A stretch of DNA of 64,000 bases from Deltaproteobacteria bacterium (GCA_025363655.1 JANYDK010000132.1:1-64000); one strand, 5' to 3'. Numbered from the stretch's first letter, positions 43,584 to 53,012 are shown. Notes: generated by a model from the letters alone, not told the origin. A program made the numbers and translations.

Positions 43584-44600
43584 TCAGCCCTTGCTCAGAT
43601 CGATCTCGCGGTGGCGGAGCGATTCCCACTTCGTGGTGCCGATGCCGCGCGACTCGGCCATCGCGAGATAGCCAAGATTTTCAGGCTTTTGACCGATGAG
43701 ACGGCAACCGTAGGCGTCGGCGGCGACTTGGTCGATGGACGCGATGAGGGTGCCGGCTTCGCGGGCGTCGTCGTAGTTGCCGCCTTGGGGGCCGTTGCGC
43801 ATGAGGACGCGCACGCCGTCGACGATGGTGAGCGTCGGACGCATGAAGGTGGCGAGATCGGCGATCGATTTGTCGATGCTCTGGTGGAGGCGATTGCGGC
43901 GGCCGCCGAGGACGCCGTACCAGTTCTTCATGCCCGCCGTGTATTTCGACAAGTTGTGGTGCTTGGCGACGGGGACGTTGATGACTTTGTTGGCGTTGAT
44001 GAGCGGCGTGTAGACCGGCCACTCGTCGAGCACCTCGCCCGCGAGCCGAAGGGTGCGGAAGTAGTGATCGGTCGGGAGCACCACCTGCGCGCCGGCCTCG
44101 TAAGCCGCGTTCCAAATGCCCGAGCGCTGAAAACAACGGCCTGGATCGTTGCAGCTGGCGTCGGTGACGACGACCGTCTTGGCCCCTGCCCAGAGCGCTT
44201 CACGCACGAGCGCGGCGACGACCTGCGGGTTGGTGTTGGCAGCGTGCAGCGGCGTGCGATCCCAACCGATGTTGGGCTTGATGGCGACGACGTCTCCGGA
44301 CGACACGAAGCGCTTCATCCCTCCCATCGCCGCCAGCGCTGCGCTGACCAGCTGCTCGGCGCTGCCATTCGTGACGACCGCGAAGTCGAGCCCGCCGTCG
44401 TCCTTGATGCGAAAGTCGCGCACCTGACGCTCGCCCTCGGCGTGGTGCTGCCCGAAGCCGCCCTTGTCCCAGCGCCAACGTGCGAGCGCACCCGCGGCTG
44501 CCATCGTCCCGGCGGCGAGGCCGAGGCGGGTCAGCACCTCGCGACGCGTCGGTCGATCGACGCGCGGAGGTTGGGGCGGAGACTTGGGGACGATCGGCAT
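43584..44600 (-). CDS. DUF362 protein with Tat-like signal
   Basis: 338 residues. The N-terminus has TRREVLTRLGLAAGTMAAAG, a twin-arginine-type export signal. The rest carries DUF362 features: VVAIKPNIGWDRTP, then NTNPQVVAALVREAL, VVVTDASCNDPGRCF and VPVAKHHNLSKYTAGMKN. The last segments position conserved Cys, His and Lys of the family. DUF362 proteins often accompany polyferredoxins and are thought to work with folded cofactors in the periplasm; the reaction is unknown. One nucleotide separates its stop from the polyferredoxin start, so the two form a tight pair. Confidence 0.9.
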   Translation of the reverse strand: MPIVPKSPPQPPRVDRPTRREVLTRLGLAAGTMAAAGALARWRWDKGGFGQHHAEGERQVRDFRIKDDGGLDFAVVTNGSAEQLVSAALAAMGGMKRFVSSGDVVAIKPNIGWDRTPLHAANTNPQVVAALVREALWAGAKTVVVTDASCNDPGRCFQRSGIWNAAYEAGAQVVLPTDHYFRTLRLAGEVLDEWPVYTPLINANKVINVPVAKHHNLSKYTAGMKNWYGVLGGRRNRLHQSIDKSIADLATFMRPTLTIVDGVRVLMRNGPQGGNYDDAREAGTLIASIDQVAADAYGCRLIGQKPENLGYLAMAESRGIGTTKWESLRHREIDLSKG

Positions 44601-44699
44601 GATTTCGGGGGTAGCGGGAGCCTACTCCGAGAGCAGCCGAGGGGCACGTTTGCGTGGGCGAGGGCGTGAGGCCGCCCCCTCCTCCGAATTCTCAGAGCC

Positions 44700-47114
44700 T
44701 CAGAACAACACCTTCACCGGCGCCGTTCGGTTGCCCGTCGTCGCACCGTCGCCGATCTCGCTGCTTCCGCTGCCGCCCCAGCACCAAACGCTGCCATCGG
44801 TCTTGAGACCGCACGAATGGTAGTGCCCGACGGCGAGGCTGGTCACTCCAGAGAAGCCGGTGACGACCTTCGGCGTCCACGTCTTGGTGGTCGTGCCGTC
44901 ACCGACTTGTCCGTAGGTGTTGTAGCCCCAGCAGACGACCGTCGCGTCGAGGAGGCGCGCGCAGACGTGGGCATATCCCGACTTGAGCTCGACGACGTTG
45001 GACAAGTTGCCGGTGGTCACGCCGACGACCGGTCCCGGGGTGAGTCGGTCGGGAGTGGTGAGGCCGCTGCCGTCGCCTGTCGCTCCATAGAAGCTGTCGC
45101 CCCAGCAGCTGACGCCGCCGCCCGTGGTGCGCGCGCACACGTGGTAGTAGCCCATCGCGATTTCGACCACGCCGGTGAGGCCAGCGACCGGCGTCGGCGA
45201 AAGGACGTTGGTGCCCGAGGTGCCGTTGCCCTGTTGCCCATCGGAGTTGTTGCCCCAGCACCAGAGCGTGCCATCGGTCTTGCGTGCGCAGGTCGATTGA
45301 TAACCGGCGCGCACTTCGACGACGCCGGTCAATCCGGGGACCGTTTGCGCGGTCAGCTGCTGCACGGTCGAGCCGTCGCCGAGCTGGCCCGAGGAGTTGC
45401 TTCCCCAGCATTTGACGGTGCCGTCGGCGAGCAGCGCGCACGCGTGGTTGTAGCCGGTGGCGACTTGTTTGGCGGTGGTGACGCCGGTGACGGCTTGCCA
45501 GCTCGCGCTTCGTGACGTCGTGGTGCCGTCGCCGAGGATGCCGCTCGAGTTGTAGCCGAGGCACTTCACCGTGCCGTCGGTCTGCGTCGCGCAGGAAGCG
45601 TAGAAGCCGGAGGTCGAGACATCGACGGTGGTGGCCGTCGTGAGGAGGATGTTCGACGGCTTGCTACGCGTCGTCGTCGTGCCGTCGCCGAGCTGACCAT
45701 CGCCGTTGGCGCCCCACGCGCGAATCGTCCCGTCGCTCATCGTCGCGAAGGTGACGTACGAGTAGAAACCGCTGGTGATGCCCGTCACCTTCAAGCAAGT
45801 ACCCGCTGTGCACCCGCCGAGCCCGCAGACGTTGCCGCAGGCTCCGCAGTTGTTCGCGTCGGTCTTCAGATTGAGGCAGAAATCGCCGCAGGCCGACGTT
45901 CCACCGGCGCAGACGAGCGTGCAGCTACCGGCGACGCACGACTTGCCGTCGAGACAGATGGTGCCACAACCGCCGCAGTTTTTCGGATCGACGAGCGTGT
46001 CGCGACAAGTGCCGCTGCACGAGGTGAGCGAGCCGCAGGTGCCGGTGGCAGGCACGCACGCGCTTCCGGTGCAGGCTTCGGTCGACGTGCAGACGTGACC
46101 GCAGGTGCCGCAGTTGGACGCATCGCCCGTGAGATCACTGCAGCTCGGCGTGGCTACGCCGCACTTGGTGAGACCGCCGCCGCACGAGAGCGTGCAAGCG
46201 CCGCCACTGCAGACTTCGCCGCTGCCGCAGACCTTGCCGCAGGTGCCGCAGTTGGTGCTGTCGACGGCGACGTCTTTGCACGTGCCGCTGCAGTTGGTGA
46301 ACGCGCCGCAGGTGGTGGTGCAGGTGCCCGCGCTGCAGACCTGTCCGGCTGCGCAGGCCTTTCCGCAAGCGCCGCAGTTGGCGAGGTCGACCTTGGTGTC
46401 TTTGCAAGTGCCGCTGCAGTTGCTGAGGCCGCCGCACGAGACTTCGCAGACGCCCGCGTTGCAGACCTGTCCGCCGGTGCACGCTGTGCCGCAAATGCCG
46501 CAGTTGTCCTTGTCGTAGCGGGTGTCGCGACAGACGCCGCCGCACTTGGTGAGCCCGCCGCCGCAGCTGACGCCGCACTTGCCCGAGCTGCAGACCTCGC
46601 CGGTCGCGCACGCGCTCGAGCAGATGCCGCAGTTGCGGTTGTCGCTGCGGAGATCGCGGCAGAGGCCGCTGCACTCGGTGAGACCGGCGCCGCACGAGAG
46701 CTGACACTTGCCGGTGCTGCAGACCTCGCCGCCGCCGCACTTCACGTCGCACGCGCCGCAGTGGCGCAAATCGCTGTCGAGCGTGACGCATTCGCTGCCA
46801 CAGAGAACCTGTCCGGACGGGCACGTCGAGCCGAGCTCGGCCGCGTCGCTGCCGTCGTCGCCCGAAGCGTCGCGCGCGTCGTCGCTCGAGGTCTCGGGGG
46901 CGGTGTCGGGCACGAGGGCCGAGTCGCGTGCGTCGAGGGCGCTGGTGTCGGCGACGTCGCTCGACGCGTCGGCTCCCGTATCACCAACATCGATGTGCGT
47001 GTCGGTGCCGGCGTCGATTCCCGGTGCATCGGCCCCGTCTCCACTGCTGCAACCGACCACGCTGATCATCGCGCAGAGCGCGCCAGAGCTCACCCAGACA
47101 AGCTTCTTCGTCAT
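44700..47114 (-). CDS. Lipoprotein with eight Cys-rich repeats and a seven-repeat RCC1 propeller
   Basis: 804 residues from the ATG at 47114, which has GGAGG 5 nt upstream. The lipobox is VVGC (Cys22), with an acidic Asp/Ala/Ser linker to about residue 90. Eight Cys-rich units follow, each with NCG-x-CG-x-x-C-x-x-G-x-x-C, similar to what is catalogued as MXAN_6577-like domains (recalled). From about residue 470 seven RCC1 repeats appear, of the form GT-x-x-CWG-x-N-x-x-G-QLGDG-T; seven blades make a closed propeller. This is a sister architecture to the kelch lipoproteins next door, with a different propeller. An ATG at 47147 overlapping the kelch stop is a less likely start. Confidence 0.9.
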   Translation of the reverse strand: MTKKLVWVSSGALCAMISVVGCSSGDGADAPGIDAGTDTHIDVGDTGADASSDVADTSALDARDSALVPDTAPETSSDDARDASGDDGSDAAELGSTCPSGQVLCGSECVTLDSDLRHCGACDVKCGGGEVCSTGKCQLSCGAGLTECSGLCRDLRSDNRNCGICSSACATGEVCSSGKCGVSCGGGLTKCGGVCRDTRYDKDNCGICGTACTGGQVCNAGVCEVSCGGLSNCSGTCKDTKVDLANCGACGKACAAGQVCSAGTCTTTCGAFTNCSGTCKDVAVDSTNCGTCGKVCGSGEVCSGGACTLSCGGGLTKCGVATPSCSDLTGDASNCGTCGHVCTSTEACTGSACVPATGTCGSLTSCSGTCRDTLVDPKNCGGCGTICLDGKSCVAGSCTLVCAGGTSACGDFCLNLKTDANNCGACGNVCGLGGCTAGTCLKVTGITSGFYSYVTFATMSDGTIRAWGANGDGQLGDGTTTTRSKPSNILLTTATTVDVSTSGFYASCATQTDGTVKCLGYNSSGILGDGTTTSRSASWQAVTGVTTAKQVATGYNHACALLADGTVKCWGSNSSGQLGDGSTVQQLTAQTVPGLTGVVEVRAGYQSTCARKTDGTLWCWGNNSDGQQGNGTSGTNVLSPTPVAGLTGVVEIAMGYYHVCARTTGGGVSCWGDSFYGATGDGSGLTTPDRLTPGPVVGVTTGNLSNVVELKSGYAHVCARLLDATVVCWGYNTYGQVGDGTTTKTWTPKVVTGFSGVTSLAVGHYHSCGLKTDGSVWCWGGSGSSEIGDGATTGNRTAPVKVLF

Positions 47115-47143
47115 CACGTCCTCCAAAATGGCTCTGTGCGCGC

Positions 47144-48862
47144 TCATGGCCGATAAATGGCGCCGCTGGTGAGATACCCCGAGAGGTAATCGCTGGTCGA
47201 TCCACCCCAGAGGATGGCCTCGCGACCCGTCCAAACGGCAGTGGCGCGACCGCGGGCGCCGGGCGCTCCCGTTTCGTCGATGGGCGTCCAGGCGCCGGTG
47301 CTCGGATCGAACGAGCCAAATCCGTCGAGCGGCGTGCTCGACGACGAAGTGCCCTGTCCGCCGTAGACGAAGAGCTTTCCGCCCCCGAACCAGGCAGCGC
47401 TGTTGTAGCGCTTGTTGCCCGAAAGGAAGAGCAAGTCACCCGGCGTGGGGATCGCCGTCCAGCCGACGCTCGGCGTGTAGTACGCGCCGTTGTTCTGCGC
47501 GGTGCTCGCAGTCGAGGTGGTGCGTCCGCCGAAGAGGAAGAGCGATTTGCCATCGAAGGCAGTCGCCGAATCTTGCCTACCGTCGTAGGCCGTCGCCGGG
47601 GGATCGGAGAACTTGACCCAACTCTTGACCAGCGGATCGTAGCGAGCGCCGTCGACGAGACCGACGCTGACGTTGCGACCCCCGAGGATGATCATCTCGG
47701 TGCCGTTCCACGCGAACGCAGGGTCGGCGCGTCCGGCGATGGGCGCGGCAGGGATGGCCGTCCAGGTGTCGGTCGCCGGGTTGTACGCGGCGCCATCGGC
47801 GGTGACCGAGCTGCACGAGAGGCTCGAGCCGCTGGTGCATCCGCCCCACACGAGGAGCTCGCTGGTGGTGGTCGACCAAACTGCCGCCGACCAGAAGCGC
47901 GCGCTCAGCGGCGAGGTCGACATCGAAGTCCACGAGCCTGCGCCGCTCGCGCCGGCAGGATCGAAGATGACGCCGTCCTTGTAGGCGGTGGAGCTGCTGT
48001 CGCGACCGCCGAAGACGAGCATCTTCGAGCCGGTCCACACCGCCATCGCGTTGCGACGCCCGGCCGACATCGCCGAAGGTGCCGCCGGCATCATCGCCCA
48101 CGTGTCGCTCGCGAGATCGTAGATCGCGCCGTCGGTCTTCACGCTCGGACTGAGGCCGTATCCGCCCCAGATCATCAGCTTGCTGCCGGTCCAGAGGCCG
48201 ACGTTCCAGACGCGCCCGCCGAACGTGCTCGGAGGCGCCGCCATCGGCAGCCAGCCGCGGGGAATGCCGCACTCGCTGAAGGTCGACCAGGTGCATTTGT
48301 CGGAGCACGTGCGGGTGCGCACCTCGGCGGCGACCGAGCACGACGCGGTGGTCGATTCGCTGGTGCCCGGATCGCAAGGACCTGCTCCCGCGCAGACGCC
48401 CGTGACCCAGGTGCAGGTCTTCGAATCGCAGAAATCGGTGGCTTTTCCGCAGCGATCACAGTCGCTGACGCGCTTCTCGCCGATCTTGCATTCGACGTCG
48501 CCGTGCTCGCCGGTGCAGTCGGTGAACGACGTGAAGTAGCCCTCGGAGAGGCAGAAACGCGATTGGCTACCGCAGGCGCCGCACGCGCGGGTCTCGGTGG
48601 CGCCGGGGACGCACGAGGTCGCGTCGGCCGGGCGCGTGTCCTTCCCCGCGGTGTCGATCACGCTGTCGGGGCGCGTATCGGCGACGTCGGGAACACTGCT
48701 GTCGAGGCCGCCTTCGGACGCGAACGAGTCGACGACGGCTGAATCGCCCGTGACGGTGGGCGTGCTCTCGTCGCTCGTCGCGCAGGCGGGGAGGCAGCTC
48801 GCCACCGCGAGCAAGATCAGCGTGAGCTCGTGTTTGGCGGGAATGCTTCGAAAGGTCTTCAT
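47144..48862 (-). CDS. Modular lipoprotein: acidic linker, Cys-rich domain, seven kelch motifs
   Basis: 572 residues from the ATG at 48862. The lipobox is LPAC (Cys27). Acidic linker, then Cys-rich domain with CGACGSQSRFC and CDRCGKATDFC units, ending at WSTFSEC with IPRGW at the joint. Seven kelch motifs follow (NVGLWTGSKLMIWGG to TAVWTGREAILWGG). It resembles the 28279-29997 product most closely (same length, same RGW joint). It lies 11 nt after the 220-residue linker/Cys-rich protein and 29 nt before the RCC1 protein, so the three probably form an operon. Confidence 0.85.
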   Translation of the reverse strand: MKTFRSIPAKHELTLILLAVASCLPACATSDESTPTVTGDSAVVDSFASEGGLDSSVPDVADTRPDSVIDTAGKDTRPADATSCVPGATETRACGACGSQSRFCLSEGYFTSFTDCTGEHGDVECKIGEKRVSDCDRCGKATDFCDSKTCTWVTGVCAGAGPCDPGTSESTTASCSVAAEVRTRTCSDKCTWSTFSECGIPRGWLPMAAPPSTFGGRVWNVGLWTGSKLMIWGGYGLSPSVKTDGAIYDLASDTWAMMPAAPSAMSAGRRNAMAVWTGSKMLVFGGRDSSSTAYKDGVIFDPAGASGAGSWTSMSTSPLSARFWSAAVWSTTTSELLVWGGCTSGSSLSCSSVTADGAAYNPATDTWTAIPAAPIAGRADPAFAWNGTEMIILGGRNVSVGLVDGARYDPLVKSWVKFSDPPATAYDGRQDSATAFDGKSLFLFGGRTTSTASTAQNNGAYYTPSVGWTAIPTPGDLLFLSGNKRYNSAAWFGGGKLFVYGGQGTSSSSTPLDGFGSFDPSTGAWTPIDETGAPGARGRATAVWTGREAILWGGSTSDYLSGYLTSGAIYRP

Positions 48863-48873
48863 CGTCGGCTTCC

Positions 48874-49536
48874 TCACAGGCAATCGCTCCAGTCGCTCCA
48901 CTCGCAGCTGTCGGAACAGGTCCGCTTCTTCGACTTGGTCGAATCGAGGCAGGTGCCGGTCTGCACTTCGACCGAACCGGCCGCGCAACCCTTCTCGCCG
49001 GTGCAGGTGCCGGGGACCCATGCGCAGGTCGCGTCGCAGGTCCGCGGCCGGGTTCCGCATCGCCCGCAAGCGACGGTGTCGGCTCCACCGGGAACGCAGG
49101 CGCCGATTTCGCCGCTGCAAATGCCGTAGTCGAGCCAAGTCTTGGTGCTGTCGCAGAGGCGCTTGCGCGTACCGCACTTGCCGCACCCTTCGCTCTCGAC
49201 GGTGCCGGGAACGCAGCTGCTCGGTGAGGTGTCGTGCGCGTCGGCGCGTGCGTCGGTGCCGTCGCGTGCATCGCGCGTATCGCTCGCGTCACTCGCGTCC
49301 ATCGGATCGATCGCGGTGTCGTGGCCGCCGTCGGGCAAGCTGCTGTCGAACGCGTCGAGCGCTACCTCGGACGAATCGCTGCCCGCGTCGCTGCCGCCGT
49401 CGAAGGTGTCGATGATGGAAACATCGAACGAGGTTCCAGTGTCGCCATCGCCTTCTGGGTCACTCGTGGAGCTACAAGCGATCGGCGCGAAGAGAAACAT
49501 CCAGGCAAACGGCGCAACTCTACTTCGGAGCGACAT
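48874..49536 (-). CDS. Stand-alone acidic-linker/Cys-rich lipoprotein (no propeller)
   Basis: 220 residues from the ATG at 49536. The lipobox is PIAC (Cys21). An acidic linker reaches about residue 105, then three Cys-rich units (CGKCGTRKRLC, CGRCGTRPRTC, CEWSDWSDC) end the protein. The stop falls exactly where the relatives at 30030 and 47144 switch from the Cys-rich domain to kelch motifs, one or two residues after the final Cys. It is therefore a natural one-domain version or a clean truncation at a domain boundary. It is the first gene of the 44700-49536 minus-strand group. Confidence 0.85.
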   Translation of the reverse strand: MSLRSRVAPFAWMFLFAPIACSSTSDPEGDGDTGTSFDVSIIDTFDGGSDAGSDSSEVALDAFDSSLPDGGHDTAIDPMDASDASDTRDARDGTDARADAHDTSPSSCVPGTVESEGCGKCGTRKRLCDSTKTWLDYGICSGEIGACVPGGADTVACGRCGTRPRTCDATCAWVPGTCTGEKGCAAGSVEVQTGTCLDSTKSKKRTCSDSCEWSDWSDCL

Positions 49537-49967
49537 AGGGACCTTCGTCGGAAGATATACTTCGAACAACTGCCGTTCGCGAACTCCGTCGGAGCGCGAA
49601 GCGAGCGGACCCTAGCGCAACATTCGACTTTCGACAGCAACTCTCGCACTTATCGACACAGTGCCGTCCCGTTCGGATTTGGGAGTCTCGCTACGAGACT
49701 GTCGGTCTTTGCAAGGAAGATTTACGAGACAGTCGCCCACGGGGTCATTTCGGATGCATGAAACGAAAATGCCACGGCGTCAGAAGCGCATTTGCCCGGG
49801 TGCGCTCAATGCCGCACCAGAGTAGAGGGATAGAAAACCAATCCACGTCATGCTCGGTGTGTCCGCGCCGGACTGACAATCATGCCCCACGTTGCCTCGT
49901 GCAGAGAAAGCTGCCAATGAGTTCTTCCATTGGTCGGCGACGAGCCGTGCCGACGAAGGATTCGCCC
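49537..49967. promoter_or_regulatory. 431-nt divergent regulatory region with inverted and direct repeats
   Basis: A rather AT-rich region by local standards, with no gene. It holds a perfect inverted repeat at 49684-49700 (AGTCTCG-CTA-CGAGACT) and a partial second copy at 49723-49735 (TACGAGACAGTCG), the two half-sites spaced 31 nt. Promoters for the minus-strand lipoprotein group and the plus-strand vWA lipoprotein should be here. Confidence 0.5.
49684..49735. promoter_or_regulatory. Candidate operator: 17-bp inverted repeat plus displaced half-site
   Basis: AGTCTCG and CGAGACT pair around CTA at 49684-49700; TACGAGACTGTCG at 49692-49704 is repeated with one change at 49723-49735. The 31-nt spacing equals about three helical turns, which suits a regulator binding twice on one face. 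Confidence 0.4.
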
Positions 49968-51161
49968 ATGCGTCAGCTCTCTTCGAGACGTCGAAACGTC
50001 TCTGTTTTCTGCCTCGTTGCTGGCCTTGGCTCGAGCGCCTGCAGCGCCGACAAGGGCTCGAGCCCCGGCCCGGGCTCGCTCGTCAGCGACACCGGTCTTC
50101 CCGCGGACACCGGTGCTCCAGACACCGGCTGGCTCGAAGAAGACACCGCGCCGCCGGCCTTCGACGTCGCAGGCGAGACCGGCATGGACACCGCCCTCGA
50201 GCCCGACGCCGGCTGCGCCACGGCTACCGCGTCCGGGGTCAAGCAGCCGGTCGACATCATCATGGTGATCGATCAGTCCGGCAGCATGAGCGACGAAATC
50301 GTCCAGGTGAAGGCCAACATCAACAAGCTCTCGACGTATCTCGCGGCCACCGGCCTCGACTACCGCCTCGTGATGATCGCCGGCACCACGACTGGGTCCC
50401 TGCCGGTGTGCGTTCCGCCGCCGCTCGGAGGAGCCTCGTGCACCTCGAAGGCGCCGCGTTTCCGCGCCGTCGATCGGCACATCGAATCGTACGATTCGCT
50501 CAAATACGTGCTGCAAACCTACGACAGCACCGACGTCACGACCAAGTGGAGCGACGTGCTGCGGCCCGATGCGATGAAGGTGTTCATCCCCATCACCGAC
50601 GACGACGCGACCGACTCGTCGCTGGCGGTGCCGCGCAGCACCAGCTTCGACGACGCGCTTCTTTCGCGTGGAAAAGGCACCTTCGGCACCAAGTCGAAGC
50701 GCAAGTACGTCTTTTATCCGATCACCGGCGTGAGCCTGACCTCGACCAGCACGACATGCGCGACCGCCGTCAACGTCGGGCAGACCTACGTCGACTTGGC
50801 GACCCTCACCAAGGGAAAGCCGTTCTCCGTTTGCGAAACGAACTACGAGCCCGTCTTCAAGGCGATCGGAAAGGCGATTGCCACCACGGTGGCCTGCGAA
50901 ATCACCATTCCACCGCCGCCGTCGGGTGAGGCATTCGACCCGGGGAAGGTCAATGTGACACTCACCGATGCCTCGGGTCCTCACTCCGTTCCACAAGACC
51001 CTTCACTCGATTGCTTCGGTGGCGCCGACGGTTGGCAATACAACGCCGACAAGACGACGATCTTGCTGTGCGGCGAAGCGTGCTCGACGGCGAAGGCCGA
51101 TCCGACGGCGAAACTCGACGTCGAATTCGGCTGCGCGACGCACGTGAAGCCGCCGACTTGA
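49968..51161 (+). CDS. von Willebrand A-domain lipoprotein
   Basis: 397 residues from the ATG at 49968, with GAAGGA about 7 nt upstream. Lipobox SSAC (Cys25), followed by an acidic linker. The vWA domain begins VDIIMVIDQSGSMSDEIVQV, a canonical metal-ion-dependent adhesion site (D-x-S-x-S). TDDDATDS and similar loops supply other metal ligands. The C-terminal part contains several Cys and an EITIPPPPSG stretch. Such lipoproteins mediate protein-protein contact at the cell surface. It is convergent with the next vWA lipoprotein, 6 nt between stops. Confidence 0.85.
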   Translation: MRQLSSRRRNVSVFCLVAGLGSSACSADKGSSPGPGSLVSDTGLPADTGAPDTGWLEEDTAPPAFDVAGETGMDTALEPDAGCATATASGVKQPVDIIMVIDQSGSMSDEIVQVKANINKLSTYLAATGLDYRLVMIAGTTTGSLPVCVPPPLGGASCTSKAPRFRAVDRHIESYDSLKYVLQTYDSTDVTTKWSDVLRPDAMKVFIPITDDDATDSSLAVPRSTSFDDALLSRGKGTFGTKSKRKYVFYPITGVSLTSTSTTCATAVNVGQTYVDLATLTKGKPFSVCETNYEPVFKAIGKAIATTVACEITIPPPPSGEAFDPGKVNVTLTDASGPHSVPQDPSLDCFGGADGWQYNADKTTILLCGEACSTAKADPTAKLDVEFGCATHVKPPT

Positions 51162-51167
51162 GCTGAG

Positions 51168-52916
51168 TTACTTGGGTATCCCGCTCCCTGGTGGGACTTC
51201 GAATCCCACCAGGCGGCTGTCGAGCTTCACGCTACCGGGCATTCCCAAGACGTCGATGAAGGCGTTGAAGAACTGAGCCTCGGCTTTGGGCTTCACGGTG
51301 GTGTTGATTTTCGGAATGACCTCGAAGCAGACCGGTGTGCCGACGACGACGCTGAGGAACGTGTCCTTGACCCCGTCACCATCGGTGTCGTTCGCCCCGT
51401 GGGGAAGGCAGTCGGCGCCGTCGCCTTCTTCCATGGCCCGCAGCGCTTGGATGAATTGGGTAGCGTCGACGCCGTCGGCGTTGGTCGGATCGTTCGAGGG
51501 CACGGCGGTGACGTCGAATTGGCTGCCGACGCTGATGGCCTGAATCGCCTTGACGATGCTCGCGCTCACGCCGGCACCACTATTGTGCAGGAAATTGAGC
51601 CGACAAGACCCTCCCGGCCCGGTCGCCGCGCGCCCTTCGCCGTCGATTCCAGTGCAACAAGGGCCGGCGCCGGCGGTCGGACATTTACCGAAGGCAGCCT
51701 TGGGAATGTGGCTCTTGGAGCCGTCCGAGAGGTCGTTCGCCTGGTCTTCGGGGGCGGAGTAGGCGCCGTTGGTGATGTCGACGAAGCGAGCGTTGGTGCG
51801 GACGAACTCCTTCTTCAGATCGGCGACCGATGGCGGCGAAATGACGTCGGAACCGTAAGGGTCTTTGGCCACGTCGTGCCAGCTGACGTCGGTGATCTCG
51901 ACGACCACGGGGAGCGAGCCCGGCCGGAAGTCGACGCCGCCGAAGGTGCCTGGTTTGGGCTTGTGGAGGGGGACCGAGCCGCCGGTCCATTGCAGCTGTT
52001 TGCCATTGAGGAGATGCCACATCGAGGAGACCTGGGCCTCGGGGCCATCGGAGCCGCAGTGGAGCTCGAGCTTGTTGGCAGCCGCCTGGGCAATCGTCAG
52101 GCTGGTGGTGACGACTTGAATCACGCCAACTGGAAGATCGCCGGGGAGCGAGCCACCGCAGCCCGACGAACCGTAGCCGCCGACGGGATAGTCGTCGTGG
52201 TAGGCAATCGCCATCCCGACCGAGGGAATCGCCTTCACGAGCGATGGCAGCAACGTGGTCGTGATGTTGGTCTTGAGGTTGGTGAGCGAGCCGCCCATCG
52301 AGCCGGTCGTGTCCTCGGAGATGGCGACGTCGACCTGCTTGATGTTGGTGCCGAATTCGAGCACGTCGCGGTCGGGAATCGGCGCGCCGCCGTAGGGCTC
52401 GACGAAGAAGAAGTCGCGTTTGGGGCCTGTTTTCCGCAGTTGAACGATGGTCAGCGTGGTGTCGCCGCGCGCCCCTTCGGCCTCCGCGTGCACCACCGTG
52501 GTGACGCCGACGGCGGCGGTCGGGAGCGCGCTCGCCGAGGTGAAGTCGGGGCCGGCGAAGGTGCCGAGCGCGGGATCGTCGACCGCGAGCGTGACGGTGA
52601 GCGAGACGTCCCGCGACGTGCCATCGGCGAGATTGAGCGTGGCTTTGTAGCTCAGTGTGGCGGGCGTCGCCGGCGTGGTCGCCGTATCGACGTAAATGGT
52701 CGCATGGGCGGGCTCGAGAGCGATGTTTTGAAAAACGGGAGTCGGCGGGTCGGTCTCTCCGAGATCGCCGTCGACGACAGGGTTGGTTTCCGGAAGGTTT
52801 CCGGAATCGAGCCCGACGGAGGGCTGCTGGTCATTGGTCTTGGAGGCGCCGCAGGCAACCAGCGCGAGGGACGTATACGAGGCCAGTGCTCCGCGCGTGA
52901 GCATTCGAAGGTGCAT
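51168..52916 (-). CDS. von Willebrand A-like lipoprotein
   Basis: 582 residues. Lipobox ALVAC (Cys22), acidic/Pro linker, then a beta-sandwich (Ig-like) domain at about 60-160. A vWA-like domain begins with IKQVDVAISEDTTGSMGGSL near residue 190; the adhesion-site motif is D-T-T-G-S-M rather than D-x-S-x-S, so metal binding may be weaker. Several Cys and a CCTGIDGEGR segment lie near the end of the domain. It faces the other vWA lipoprotein gene tail to tail, but the two are not close paralogues outside the vWA fold. Confidence 0.75.
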   Translation of the reverse strand: MHLRMLTRGALASYTSLALVACGASKTNDQQPSVGLDSGNLPETNPVVDGDLGETDPPTPVFQNIALEPAHATIYVDTATTPATPATLSYKATLNLADGTSRDVSLTVTLAVDDPALGTFAGPDFTSASALPTAAVGVTTVVHAEAEGARGDTTLTIVQLRKTGPKRDFFFVEPYGGAPIPDRDVLEFGTNIKQVDVAISEDTTGSMGGSLTNLKTNITTTLLPSLVKAIPSVGMAIAYHDDYPVGGYGSSGCGGSLPGDLPVGVIQVVTTSLTIAQAAANKLELHCGSDGPEAQVSSMWHLLNGKQLQWTGGSVPLHKPKPGTFGGVDFRPGSLPVVVEITDVSWHDVAKDPYGSDVISPPSVADLKKEFVRTNARFVDITNGAYSAPEDQANDLSDGSKSHIPKAAFGKCPTAGAGPCCTGIDGEGRAATGPGGSCRLNFLHNSGAGVSASIVKAIQAISVGSQFDVTAVPSNDPTNADGVDATQFIQALRAMEEGDGADCLPHGANDTDGDGVKDTFLSVVVGTPVCFEVIPKINTTVKPKAEAQFFNAFIDVLGMPGSVKLDSRLVGFEVPPGSGIPK

Positions 52917-53012
52917 GGGGCGCGCACTCTCCGCGCTCGCGTCGAATCGGTCAAGGTCGTTGCGTCATGGACGTGGGCATTTCTCTTGTCCGAAATCGAC
53001 AGACTCGTTGCT

